From positions 1 to 13,167 of the forward strand of contig CAKQVC010000027.1 of the NCBI GenBank assembly GCA_934277655.1: DNA of 13,167 nucleotides, written 5' to 3'. Both the position numbers and the translations under genes were made by a program. Positions 5,533 through 13,043 of the stretch are shown here, one piece after another; positions within the stretch are counted from its first letter, which is position 1; every line of letters starts with the position of its first letter. Source of the stretch: an uncultured Clostridia bacterium. Lineage in GTDB: Bacteria; Bacillota; Clostridia; Peptostreptococcales; Anaerovoracaceae. The notes under the pieces are model-generated. The model did no database searches, was not told where the DNA came from, and saw only the letters and a list, made by a program, of their open reading frames with translations.

Positions 5533-5556
5533 GATGAGAAGATGAGAAGATGACAA
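5533..5556. repeat. Three tandem 8-bp units downstream of phoR
   Basis: GATGAGAA, GATGAGAA and GATGACAA follow each other without spacing between the terminator and the phoR stop codon. It is a small microsatellite-like repeat with no evident function. Confidence 0.75.
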
Positions 5557-5587
5557 ACCTATGTCTGATGAACAGCAAGGAATTCCG

Positions 5588-7330
5588 TCATACTGCAGGA
5601 AAGGTTACCGTAACGGTGGTTCCTTCCCCTTCCACGCTTTCAAGGAAAATCTCGCCGCCCAGATAGCTGACGGCATGTTTCACGATGGAAAGTCCAAGTC
5701 CGGTGCCTCCGATCTTGCGTGAGTGGCTCTTATCTACCCGATAAAACCGTTCAAACACACGATCCTGATCTTCTTTCGGAATACCGATTCCATTATCCAC
5801 CACGGTAAGAATGCTCTTGCCGCCTTCTCTGCGAACGGTGACCTTCACGTCTCCGCCTTTTTTATTGTACTTGATTGCATTTTCACATAGGTTATAGACA
5901 ATTTCATCCACGATATACTCTACCCCACGTATGCTTGCCTGAACTCCTGCACACCTGACAGTAACCTGATTTTCTTCTGCCTTGCCGGAAAGCCGCATGG
6001 CTGCCTGCTGCGTGATCTCCCATAAATCCACGGTTTCCATCTCCTGAGGGATGGTATTTTCGTCCAGCTGCGAAAGCCTGATGATATCGTCGATCAACGA
6101 TATTAATCGGGAGGATTCTTTCTTTATCGTCCCCGCAAAATCTTTAATGTCTTCGTCTTTTACAAGTCCGGACTGCAGCATATCAGAAACACCATAGATA
6201 GATGTCAGCGGAGTCTTCAGTTCATGAGAAACATTGGAAGTAAACTCTCGTCTCAGGCGTTCTCCCCGTTCTATTTCCGTCACATCCATGATGATCAAGA
6301 TAGCTCCGGTTACCTGCCGGTCTTCTTTCACAGGATTGGCAATGATTTCATAAGTTTGTCCGCCACTTTCCATATACTGCCGCAAGCTTTTCCCTGATAG
6401 TGCAGCATTTACAGCATTGCGGAACGGCTCGCTGCGATTCAGCCGGAATACCGAACCCTCTGTCCTGTCTTTTTCCGCAAAAGTGCTGCTGTTTCCCGGA
6501 GTATCCGGAGAAACACTCTCTGCCGGTATTTCAGCCACAGCATCCTCTCCCCTGCGGAGCATCCGCAATGCTCCCGGATTGTATGACAGGATCTCTGTAT
6601 CCTTACCAATGATAAGAAGTCCTTCGCTCATATTTTCGGTAATGATGTTAAATTCTTCTCTTGCCTTTCTCAGATTGGCCATCTGGATCCGTATGCTGGT
6701 GTTTTGTTGGTGGATCCGATGCAGCAGCGGTCCCAGTTCATCGTAGGTCTCCGTTATGTCCGGATTATCCAGATCAATATCGTTGATCGGTTTGATGATT
6801 GCTTTTGCTACCCGGTAAGAAATAATACCGCTGAGTGCTACTAAGACAGCCAGCGTCAGGATAATCATCCCTGAAGTGTCTAAAAGCAGCTTCATCTGCG
6901 AATTATGACTAATCGCGATTCGGACAATACTGCCGTCATCCATTTTTTTGGCATAGTATCTCATATCTGCAGATAGCGTATAAGAGGTTCTTGTTGCGTA
7001 GCCTTCGCCCTCTGCCAGTGCCTTCTTGACTTCTTCCCTCTGCATATGATTTTCCATCTTGCTGGAATCTGCCGCACTGTCATATAAAACCTTCCCGTCC
7101 GGGGAAAGCACCGTGACACGGCTTTTCATGTTCCGCTGCTGCTCCAGCTCATCCAGGTAGTCCTGCCCACCGGTTTTCCAGCCGTCTTCCACAAGTATAG
7201 CCTCTGCTGCCAGCTGATCATCCAGTTTCTGTCCCATATAATCATACATAATACCCATGACCAGTCCCACGCAGACCAGCATGATAATAAGAGATACGGA
7301 TATGACGCCTGTAAAGATTTTCTTCGTCAT
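5588..7330 (-). CDS. phoR: Phosphate-sensing membrane histidine kinase PhoR
   Basis: This is a 580-residue sensor kinase. Helix 1 is at about 7-28, an extracytoplasmic domain at about 30-150, helix 2 at about 153-173, and a short HAMP-like linker follows (KAIIKPINDIDLDNP). A PAS domain starts near 225 (FNIITENMSEGLLIIGKDTE) and extends to about 355. The phosphoacceptor is His369 in SNVSHELKTPLTS. The ATPase domain has N484 (N box), D512-G-I-G-I-P, and GGTGLGLS (541-548). The PAS carries a roughly 40-residue, Ser/Pro/acid-rich insertion (about 262-300). In its family it phosphorylates and dephosphorylates PhoB according to phosphate supply relayed by PstSCAB and PhoU. The start is directly after the phoB stop (TAA-ATG), with GGAGG just upstream. 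It is the last gene of the operon. Confidence 0.95.
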   Translation of the reverse strand: MTKKIFTGVISVSLIIMLVCVGLVMGIMYDYMGQKLDDQLAAEAILVEDGWKTGGQDYLDELEQQRNMKSRVTVLSPDGKVLYDSAADSSKMENHMQREEVKKALAEGEGYATRTSYTLSADMRYYAKKMDDGSIVRIAISHNSQMKLLLDTSGMIILTLAVLVALSGIISYRVAKAIIKPINDIDLDNPDITETYDELGPLLHRIHQQNTSIRIQMANLRKAREEFNIITENMSEGLLIIGKDTEILSYNPGALRMLRRGEDAVAEIPAESVSPDTPGNSSTFAEKDRTEGSVFRLNRSEPFRNAVNAALSGKSLRQYMESGGQTYEIIANPVKEDRQVTGAILIIMDVTEIERGERLRREFTSNVSHELKTPLTSIYGVSDMLQSGLVKDEDIKDFAGTIKKESSRLISLIDDIIRLSQLDENTIPQEMETVDLWEITQQAAMRLSGKAEENQVTVRCAGVQASIRGVEYIVDEIVYNLCENAIKYNKKGGDVKVTVRREGGKSILTVVDNGIGIPKEDQDRVFERFYRVDKSHSRKIGGTGLGLSIVKHAVSYLGGEIFLESVEGEGTTVTVTFPAV

Positions 7331-8005
7331 TTACTCTCTTCCTCCTATTCTGTATCCAAGTCCCCGGACAGTTTCCACAACATAGCCCGCTTCTCCCAGC
7401 TTGGCACGAAGCGTCCGGATATGCACATCAACGGTTCGGTTCTCTCCGTCAAACTCATAACCCCAGATTTTCTGCAAGATCTGGTCGCGGCTCATGACAT
7501 TGCCTTTGTTTTCGGCAAGATAACAGAGAAGCTGAAACTCCTTGAGCGTCAGCGTCACATCCTTGCCATCCACCTGGATCAGGTGTTTTGCCGGGTTCAA
7601 TGTCAGTAAGCCAAAGTGATATTCGGTTTCATCTTGATTCGGCTCCGTCCGCCTCAGAAGTGCCTTGACTCTTGCGATCAGCTCCATAATACCGAATGGT
7701 TTGCTTACATAATCATCGGCCCCGCTGTCCAGTCCCAGAACCTTATCATATTCGGTACTTTTAGCGGTCAACATCATGATCGGCAGATTTTTCGTTTCTG
7801 CAGATGCTCTCAGTTTTTTCAGCACACTGATCCCGTCTTCTTCCGGCAGCATGATGTCTAAAATAACCAGATCGGGTGTCTGCTCTGAAATGCCTTTCCA
7901 GAATATACTGGGTACTTCAAATCCTTTCGCCTCAAAGCCTGAGTTGTTCAATGCATATATAACAAAATTTCTGATGTTTTCATCGTCTTCCAGTAAATAA
8001 ATCAT
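7331..8005 (-). CDS. phoB: Phosphate response regulator, OmpR/PhoB family
   Basis: This 224-residue two-domain regulator has a receiver domain at 1-120 with acidic pocket E6-D7-D8, phosphoacceptor D50 (VILDIMLP), T80 (MLTAK) and K102-P (YVSKPF). A winged-helix OmpR-type DNA-binding domain spans about 130-222 (LTLKEFQLLCYLAENKGNVM, then VDVHIRTLRAKLG and VRGLGYRI). In clostridia the gene is called phoB or phoP. Phosphorylated by PhoR, it should activate the pst operon itself and other phosphate genes. The start at 8005 overlaps the phoU stop (TAATG) and has GGAGG ten bases upstream; the frame is open further upstream but lacks family similarity there. Finding the regulator at the end of the operon it likely controls implies positive autoregulation. 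Confidence 0.95.
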   Translation of the reverse strand: MIYLLEDDENIRNFVIYALNNSGFEAKGFEVPSIFWKGISEQTPDLVILDIMLPEEDGISVLKKLRASAETKNLPIMMLTAKSTEYDKVLGLDSGADDYVSKPFGIMELIARVKALLRRTEPNQDETEYHFGLLTLNPAKHLIQVDGKDVTLTLKEFQLLCYLAENKGNVMSRDQILQKIWGYEFDGENRTVDVHIRTLRAKLGEAGYVVETVRGLGYRIGGRE

Positions 8006-8628
8006 TAATTTGTTTCCTCCGGGTGTGATCCAGTAAGACCATAGACTACCCACTCTGCAATATTAGTCGCATGATCTCCTACCCTTTCAATATATTTGGC
8101 AATCATGAGAATGTCAAGAAGAAACTGTCCATTTTGTTTATCAATATCGTCGATCAGGTCGCATTTTACCTTTTCAAAATAGCTGTCCACCACATCATCA
8201 TCTAAAATAACTTTGCGTGCCAGCTCCACATCTCGATTTACAAACGCATCTACGCTGGCGGTTACCATGGATACTGCAAAGTCTGCCATGTTTTTCAGAT
8301 GCTCCGGCTGTGGAATTTCCTTTGCATCGATGTATTTTACGATTTCAGCAATATCTGCCGCTTGGTCTCCGATACGTTCCATATCAGAGATCATGCGCAG
8401 ATCTCTTGCGACGGGCTGCTGCTGAAGAAGCAGACGCATGCACATATTTTCAATGTCACGCTCCATCTGGTCAATCTCTTTTTCGGTATTCTCTGCCTTT
8501 TTTACCAGTTCAGCATCCTGTTCAAAGATCGCTCTTACTGCATACGACATTCCCTCTTCACAGAGGGCTCCCATATTAATCAGCTCTACATTCATTTTTT
8601 CAAGCTGCTGATCGAATCTGTTTCTCAT
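8005..8628 (-). CDS. phoU: Phosphate signalling regulator PhoU
   Basis: This 207-residue, all-helical cytoplasmic protein has the duplicated PhoU fold. Each half carries the metal-binding signature: ERIGDQAADIAE (about residues 84-95) and ERVGDHATNIAE (about 183-194). PhoU connects the PstB/PstSCAB transporter with the PhoR kinase, damping the response when phosphate is plentiful and restraining uptake. ATG 8628 follows the pstB stop by one base (TGA-T-ATG) and has GGGAGG ten bases upstream. The open frame further upstream lies inside pstB and is not coding. Its place between pstB and phoB is the usual one. Confidence 0.95.
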   Translation of the reverse strand: MRNRFDQQLEKMNVELINMGALCEEGMSYAVRAIFEQDAELVKKAENTEKEIDQMERDIENMCMRLLLQQQPVARDLRMISDMERIGDQAADIAEIVKYIDAKEIPQPEHLKNMADFAVSMVTASVDAFVNRDVELARKVILDDDVVDSYFEKVKCDLIDDIDKQNGQFLLDILMIAKYIERVGDHATNIAEWVVYGLTGSHPEETN

Positions 8629-8629
8629 A

Positions 8630-9379
8630 TCAACCGAACCTCCCTGTAATATAATCCTCTGTTTTCTTGTTTTCCGGCATAGAAAACAATTTTTCTGTAT
8701 CATTAAATTCAATAACTTCCCCTAGCAGGAAGAACGCCGTCTTATCAGAAATTCTGGTTGCCTGCTGCATATTGTGCGTTACCATGACGATTGTATAGTT
8801 GCTCTTCAGCTCCTCTGCCAAATCTTCAATTTTCGATGTAGAAATCGGATCTAATGCCGAAGTTGGCTCATCCATCAGAAGCACTTCCGGCTCTACTGCC
8901 AACGCTCTTGCAATACAGAGCCTTTGCTGCTGCCCGCCGGACAGCCCCAGAGCACTTGTCTTGAGTCTGTCTTTTACTTCATCCCAGATCGCTGCTCCAC
9001 GCAGAGAATTTTCCACCAGCTCATCAAGGGCAATCTTGCTGTGGATCCCATGAGTACGCGGTCCGTAGGCAATATTGTCATAAATGCTCATTGGAAACGG
9101 ATTTGGTTTCTGAAATACCATACCGACTCTTTTACGCAAAAGATTGACATCCATGTTCCCGTAAATATCTTCTCCATCCAGCTTGATATCCCCTGTGATC
9201 CTGCAGCCCTCCACCAGATCGTTCATTCGGTTGAGAGACTTCAGCAGAGTGGATTTTCCGCAGCCGGAAGGACCTATAAATGCTGTGATTTCTTTTTCGG
9301 GAATGTCCAGGTTGATGTTTTTTAATGCCTGAAAACTCCCATAAAAAAGATCCATATTGTGAATTGTTATCTTATCCAT
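8630..9379 (-). CDS. pstB: Phosphate ABC transporter ATPase PstB
   Basis: This 249-residue ABC ATPase has Walker [10 protein letters not shown] (36-44), Q-loop Q90 in [15 protein letters not shown], signature LSGGQQQR (146-153), Walker [13 protein letters not shown] (166-177) and switch His202 (VTHN). The [12 protein letters not shown] stretch and length near 250 are typical of PstB rather than other ABC ATPases. It hydrolyses ATP on the cytoplasmic face to drive phosphate import through PstC/PstA. The start has AAAGGA about a dozen bases upstream, and the gene begins 31 bases after pstA, the widest junction after pstC in the operon. Confidence 0.97.
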   Translation of the reverse strand: MDKITIHNMDLFYGSFQALKNINLDIPEKEITAFIGPSGCGKSTLLKSLNRMNDLVEGCRITGDIKLDGEDIYGNMDVNLLRKRVGMVFQKPNPFPMSIYDNIAYGPRTHGIHSKIALDELVENSLRGAAIWDEVKDRLKTSALGLSGGQQQRLCIARALAVEPEVLLMDEPTSALDPISTSKIEDLAEELKSNYTIVMVTHNMQQATRISDKTAFFLLGEVIEFNDTEKLFSMPENKKTEDYITGRFG

Positions 9380-9410
9380 GCTTTTTTCATTCCTTTCCGT
9401 GTTGCACTCA

Positions 9411-10262
9411 TTATTTCGCAGTCAGCTTCTTAGCCACTACATTTGAAAGTGCATTGATGCCGATGACGACAAACAGCAGAACTACCGCAACCGCATAAGC
9501 CTGTTCGGTATACAGTCCTTCTGTCAGAAGGGCATATAAATGTACAGACAACGTGCTTGCAGATGTGAACAGACTCTTTGCCACGACCGCATTGGTTCCT
9601 GATGTAAAGATCAGTGCTGCAGACTCGCCGACGATCCTTCCGATTGCCAGGATGATCCCTGCCAGGATTCCCGGAACTGCCGAAGGAAGAACAATACGGA
9701 ACACGGTTCTCAGCTTGCCTGCACCCAGTCCAAAGCTGCCTTCCCTGAACGAATCCGGTACTGCCATCAAAGCTTCTTCGGTTGTCCGCATGATCAGTGG
9801 TAAGATCATGATTGCCATTGTAATGACCCCTGCGATCAGCGTGTAACTCCATCCCAGCGTGATAACAAAGACAATGAAGCCGAACAGACCATAGACGATC
9901 GATGGAATACCAGAAAGAGTTTCTGCTGTAATGCGGATAACCTTAACCAATTTGTTTCCCTTTTTCGCATATTCCACCAAATAAATCGCCGCTCCTACAC
10001 CAATCGGCACAGCCAGCAGAAGCGTCAACGCCACCATGATGAAAGTATTGATAATAGCTGGCGTCATGGACTGGTTTTCGCCGTTATATTCCCATGCAAA
10101 GATACCCGGCAAGCTCAGGTTCGGAATTCCGTGGTACAGAATATACCCGATCAGAAAAACCACCACTGCCGCCGTAAGCAGCGCGCTCAGCCAGGTAACT
10201 GCCGCCAGCACAAGAGAAAAAGGGTGATTTGTATATTGCTTCAATTTATTGATTTTTTTCAT
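9411..10262 (-). CDS. pstA: Phosphate ABC transporter permease PstA
   Basis: This 283-residue membrane protein has six predicted helices: one near 17-42 and the remaining five from about 70 to 275. The inner-membrane-component coupling loop is visible as [20 protein letters not shown], followed by [20 protein letters not shown] and [10 protein letters not shown], a combination characteristic of PstA. With PstC it forms the phosphate channel. The start directly follows the pstC stop (TAA-ATG) and GGGGG lies a few bases upstream, so translation is likely coupled and gives equal amounts of both permeases. Confidence 0.96.
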   Translation of the reverse strand: MKKINKLKQYTNHPFSLVLAAVTWLSALLTAAVVVFLIGYILYHGIPNLSLPGIFAWEYNGENQSMTPAIINTFIMVALTLLLAVPIGVGAAIYLVEYAKKGNKLVKVIRITAETLSGIPSIVYGLFGFIVFVITLGWSYTLIAGVITMAIMILPLIMRTTEEALMAVPDSFREGSFGLGAGKLRTVFRIVLPSAVPGILAGIILAIGRIVGESAALIFTSGTNAVVAKSLFTSASTLSVHLYALLTEGLYTEQAYAVAVVLLFVVIGINALSNVVAKKLTAK

Positions 10263-11114
10263 TTATTTATCCCCCTTTTTTACGAGAGAAAACGATATAT
10301 TAATAATGAGTATGAATACAAACAAAACAACTGCTGTTGCAATCAGAGCGTCACGGTGCATGCCCTTCGCCGCATACCCCATCTCAATGACGATATTGCT
10401 GGTCAGCGTTCTGACTCCGGAAGTCAGTGAGGCTGGCACAACCGGCTGATTGCCTGCAACCATAACGACTGCCATGGTTTCGCCCAATGCTCTGCCAATC
10501 CCTAAGATAATGCCCGCCATGATGCCGGATTTTGCTGCAGGAACAGTCGTAAAAAACACACTTCTTTCATGGGTTGCTCCCAGAGCCAATGCCCCTTCAT
10601 AATAGCTGTCGGGAACAGCCCGGATGGACGATTCCGAAACACTGATGATCGTCGGCAAAATCATGATCCCAAGCATGATAGATGCCGTCAGAACCCCTTT
10701 CCCCCCGGTACCTGTCAGTTGCTGCATTGCCGGTACGATAACCATCAATCCAAAGAAACCATACACGATAGATGGTATTCCTGCCAGAAGTTCAATTGCC
10801 GGCTTCATGATCTTATACAACCCTTTCGGACAGAACTTTGCCATGAAGATGGCACAAAGCAGGCCGATCGGTACACCGATTACGATTGCACCTGCCGTAA
10901 CGTAAATACTGCCTATGATCATCGGAAAGATGCCAAACTGGTTTTCCAGCGGTTTCCAAACGGTTCCGGTCAGAAAGTTTCCTACGCCGATTTCTCCGAT
11001 GGTTGGAAGACCTTCGGAGAAAAGGAAGTAGCATATCATCAGAACCGCCAAGATCGAGACCGCACCAGAAAGCATAAATACGATTTTCATAATAGCTTCA
11101 GAATATTTTTTCAT
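10263..11114 (-). CDS. pstC: Phosphate ABC transporter permease PstC
   Basis: This 283-residue membrane protein starts MKKYSEAIMKIVFMLSGAVS. It has six helices and an outer segment with TIGEIGVGNFLTGTVWKP typical of PstC. The coupling loop reads YYEGALALGATHERSVFFTT and continues into GIMAGIILGIGRALGETMAV. I chose ATG 11114 because GGAGG lies eight bases upstream. The frame is open to 11210, but that stretch is an intergenic inverted repeat and adds a non-family N-terminus. It partners PstA in the channel. It is separated from pstS by 149 bases with an RNA stem, so it may be expressed at a lower level than the binding protein. Confidence 0.95.
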   Translation of the reverse strand: MKKYSEAIMKIVFMLSGAVSILAVLMICYFLFSEGLPTIGEIGVGNFLTGTVWKPLENQFGIFPMIIGSIYVTAGAIVIGVPIGLLCAIFMAKFCPKGLYKIMKPAIELLAGIPSIVYGFFGLMVIVPAMQQLTGTGGKGVLTASIMLGIMILPTIISVSESSIRAVPDSYYEGALALGATHERSVFFTTVPAAKSGIMAGIILGIGRALGETMAVVMVAGNQPVVPASLTSGVRTLTSNIVIEMGYAAKGMHRDALIATAVVLFVFILIINISFSLVKKGDK

Positions 11115-11140
11115 GAATGCTTTCCTCCGCATAAAATCAC

Positions 11141-11231
11141 ATATAGCCTTATGCCATCCGCTGCCTGGATGCTGCTTTGATGCATCTCCCAAGAGCAGTT
11201 TGCTTCCCATGCCGGACTTCTAAGGCTATAT
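11141..11231 (-). other. Intergenic stem-loop between pstS and pstC
   Basis: ATATAGCCTTA (11221-11231 arm, minus strand) and TAAGGCTATAT (11141-11151) are perfect 11-base complements enclosing about 69 bases that contain a smaller GATGC/GCATC hairpin. No strong U-run follows. It is the kind of structure that protects the binding-protein mRNA or limits read-through, giving more PstS than permease. Function is inferred. Confidence 0.6.
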
Positions 11232-11246
11232 TATGCATTGACTGAT

Positions 11247-11278
11247 TTTACTGTGCCTGAGATCTACTGTACCTGAGA
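11247..11278 (-). repeat. 16-bp tandem duplication across the pstS stop codon
   Basis: TCTCAGGTACAGTAGA (11263-11278) is followed at once by TCTCAGGCACAGTAAA (11247-11262), 14 of 16 identical on the minus strand. The first copy holds the last codons and the TAG stop of pstS. The second would read Ser-Gln-Ala-Gln-stop in a shifted frame. Confidence 0.8.
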
Positions 11279-12202
11279 CCAGTCTGTGATTTCGCCGGTA
11301 AAGATCTGTCTGATCTGTTCCGATGTAAGGTTGTCGATGGTATTTTCATTGTTTACAACAACTGCGATACCGTCCATTGCAATCTGAGTTTCCTGGATGC
11401 CTTCTGCCAGTTCTTCGTCCTTCAGTTCTCTGGAAGACATTCCGATGTCGCATGCACCTTCGATCGTGCTTGTGATGCCTGCACCAGATCCGGTCTGCTG
11501 GATTTCAATAGTCACGCCATTATAGATTGCTTTGTACGCATCTGCCAGCTTCTGCATTACCGGAGATACGGATGTGGAACCTGCCAGAACGATCTTGCCT
11601 TCGATGCCTTTCTTTGTTTCATAAGGGGCTGCGTTATCGTCAGTTGTAATGTAACCTTCTTCAGCGATAATGTCCTGTCCTTCTTTGCTGAGGATATATT
11701 CGATGAAGTCCTTGGAAAGGTCTGTAAGCTTGTCGTTGGTTACAACTTCGAATGGTCTCGCTACCGGATATGTACCCCCTTTGATGTTCTCTACCGTAGC
11801 TTCTGTTCCGTCAACCTTAACTGCCTTAACGCTGTCGTTGAGAGAGCCCAGGGAAACATAACCGATGGAGTTCTTATTGCCTGCTACTGTTGTCATAACA
11901 ACTGATGTGCTCTGGGAAACTTCTGCATTTGGAGTTGTGTTATCAACATCATCGACCAGGATTCCCATTAATTCGGTAAACGCCCCTCTTGTACCGGATC
12001 CATCTTCTCTGGAAATTACGTTAATCGGTGTTTTTCCGTCTGCTGCCGCATCTCCACTGTCATCACTGTTTCCGCAGCCTGTAAAAACTGCTGCTGCCAT
12101 TACCATGCACAGGCCCATAGCCAATGCCTTCTTCGCAAAACTTCTGCGTCCTGTTTTTTTCGTTTGTCCGTTTGTGTTCATCATGCTTTTCATACTTTTC
12201 AT
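11264..12202 (-). CDS. pstS: Phosphate-binding lipoprotein PstS, circularly permuted
   Basis: This is a 312-residue lipoprotein. A basic start, hydrophobic core and lipobox VFTG-Cys43 anchor it to the outer face of the membrane, where it hands phosphate to PstC/PstA. The mature chain starts with the half that is C-terminal in ordinary PstS: PINVISREDGSGTRGAF (59-75), SIGYVSLGSLNDSVKAVKVD, and FIEYILSKEGQDIIAEEGYI (167-185). After a short linker comes the usual N-terminal half: IVLAGSTSVSPVMQKLADAY (204-223), QQTGSGAGI, DIGMSSRELKDEE and LTSEQIRQIFTGEITDWSQ, then the stop. All phosphate-contacting motifs (AGSTS, GSGAG, SREDGSGTR) are present, so function should be kept. ATG 12202 has GGAGG five bases upstream. 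The in-frame ATG at 12214 precedes that site and is rejected. It is the first gene of the pst operon. Confidence 0.93.
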   Translation of the reverse strand: MKSMKSMMNTNGQTKKTGRRSFAKKALAMGLCMVMAAAVFTGCGNSDDSGDAAADGKTPINVISREDGSGTRGAFTELMGILVDDVDNTTPNAEVSQSTSVVMTTVAGNKNSIGYVSLGSLNDSVKAVKVDGTEATVENIKGGTYPVARPFEVVTNDKLTDLSKDFIEYILSKEGQDIIAEEGYITTDDNAAPYETKKGIEGKIVLAGSTSVSPVMQKLADAYKAIYNGVTIEIQQTGSGAGITSTIEGACDIGMSSRELKDEELAEGIQETQIAMDGIAVVVNNENTIDNLTSEQIRQIFTGEITDWSQVQ

Positions 12203-12220
12203 TTTTTCCTCCATTTTCAG

Positions 12221-12267
12221 GAAGCACCTTTTCCTTTTGGCTCGGGCGCCCGCCCTGCCGGTGCTTC
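12221..12267 (-). promoter_or_regulatory. 5'-leader hairpin just before the pstS ribosome binding site
   Basis: GAAGCACC (12260-12267 on the minus strand) and GGTGCTTC (12221-12228) are perfect complements. They enclose a GC-rich section with the palindrome CGGGCGCCCG. The stem ends nine bases before GGAGG. No U-run follows, so it is not a terminator. It could stabilise the 5' end of the pst mRNA or affect translation. Confidence 0.6.
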
Positions 12268-12298
12268 TCGTATACTATATTTTCCTTTTTGTGATTTT

Positions 12299-12342
12299 AG
12301 TATATCCAGCCAATGTTAAGTCTGAAACCATGGTCAGGTTAA
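12299..12342 (-). promoter_or_regulatory. Candidate pst operon promoter with Pho-box-like sites
   Basis: Minus strand: -10-like TATACT (12299-12304) has no good -35 at 17 bases (TTTCAG). Instead TTAACA (12314-12319) and TTAACC (12337-12342) lie upstream, 23 bases apart start to start. Gram-positive PhoP sites are TTAACA-like repeats on an 11-base period, so 23 is close to but not exactly two periods. An imperfect palindrome around CCATGG lies between them. An activator-dependent promoter is plausible; the exact box is uncertain. Confidence 0.4.
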
Positions 12343-12350
12343 ATATATGT

Positions 12351-12401
12351 AAAATAAAAAACTGCCTATGCATCTTGTAATCATCGTCAGATGCACGGCA
12401 G
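12351..12401 (-). terminator. Intrinsic terminator after thrH
   Basis: On the minus strand CTGCC/GGCAG (12397-12401 with 12362-12366) and TGCATCT/AGATGCA (12389-12395 with 12369-12375) form one interrupted stem with a 13-base loop. TTTTTTATTTT follows. It separates thrH transcription from the pst promoter. Confidence 0.85.
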
Positions 12402-12434
12402 CTCCGCTGTTGCTTTCTTAATTATTTACGTTTT

Positions 12435-13043
12435 TTATGCGATTCCCATAACCTTTTTAATGCCTGCCATCAGATCGTCATAGGTTTCCACAGCCGGAAC
12501 ATCCGGATTATCTGCTTTGATCTGATCGGTGCTTCTGAACAGGAATCCACCCTTGCTTGCCTTGATCATGCCAAGGTCATTGTAGCTGTCTCCGCTGGCA
12601 ATGGTATCAAATCCCATAGACTGCAGTGCTTTCACCGTTGTCAGCTTAGAATTTTCAACACGCATCTTATAATCATTGATCATGCCATCTTCTCCGATTA
12701 CCAGTGTGTTGCAGAAAATGGTTGGCAGACCCAGCTTTTCCATCAGCGGTTTTGCGAACTGCTCAAAGGTATCACTGATGATAACAACCTGCGTCAGGTC
12801 TCTCAGGTCATCCAGGAATTTTTTCGCACCCGGAAGCGGATCCAGTGTCGCGATCGTCTTCTGGATCTCTGCAAGGCCCAGTCCATGCTGCTTTAAAATA
12901 TCAAGGCGGTACTTCATCAGTGTATCATAGTTCGGCTCATCACGAGTGGTCTTTTTCAGCTCAGGAATCCCTGCAGCTTCCGCAAACTCAACCCAGATTT
13001 CCGGTACTAAAACGCCTTCTAAGTCTAAACATACTACGTACAT
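12435..13043 (-). CDS. thrH: ThrH-type HAD phosphatase (phosphoserine phosphatase / homoserine phosphotransferase)
   Basis: This 202-residue soluble HAD-superfamily enzyme has motif I DLEGVLVPE (7-15; Asp7 nucleophile, Glu9 where many HAD enzymes have Asp), motif II IIISDT region S90-D91 (VVIISDTFEQF), motif III Lys133 (NSKLTT) and motif IV GDSYNDLGM (D152, D156). The D-L-E-G-V-L-V-P-E start, EFAEAAGIPELKKTTRDEP and length near 205 are typical of ThrH, which dephosphorylates phosphoserine and can pass phosphate to homoserine. ATG 13043 is chosen because GGAGG lies seven bases upstream; the ATG at 13061 precedes it. It has its own terminator and is probably independent of pst. An ordinary SerB-like phosphatase role cannot be excluded. 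Confidence 0.88.
   Translation of the reverse strand: MYVVCLDLEGVLVPEIWVEFAEAAGIPELKKTTRDEPNYDTLMKYRLDILKQHGLGLAEIQKTIATLDPLPGAKKFLDDLRDLTQVVIISDTFEQFAKPLMEKLGLPTIFCNTLVIGEDGMINDYKMRVENSKLTTVKALQSMGFDTIASGDSYNDLGMIKASKGGFLFRSTDQIKADNPDVPAVETYDDLMAGIKKVMGIA

Noticed and set aside
5130..5578. Minus-strand open frames opposite spoIIID and across its terminator
   Set aside because: SpoIIID similarity is unmistakable on the plus strand, and one of these frames reads through the terminator hairpin.
8217..8649. Overlapping plus-strand open frames opposite phoU
   Set aside because: They are complements of a clear PhoU gene and have no initiation signals.
10569..11180. 203-codon plus-strand open frame opposite pstC
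   Set aside because: Antisense to a well-supported permease; the composition is Asp, His, Arg, Gln and Cys rich, as expected from the complement of a membrane-protein gene.
11865..12380. Plus-strand open frame covering the pstS start and promoter region
   Set aside because: It is antisense to the PstS signal peptide and runs through the leader hairpin and promoter; hydrophobic stretches arise from the complement.
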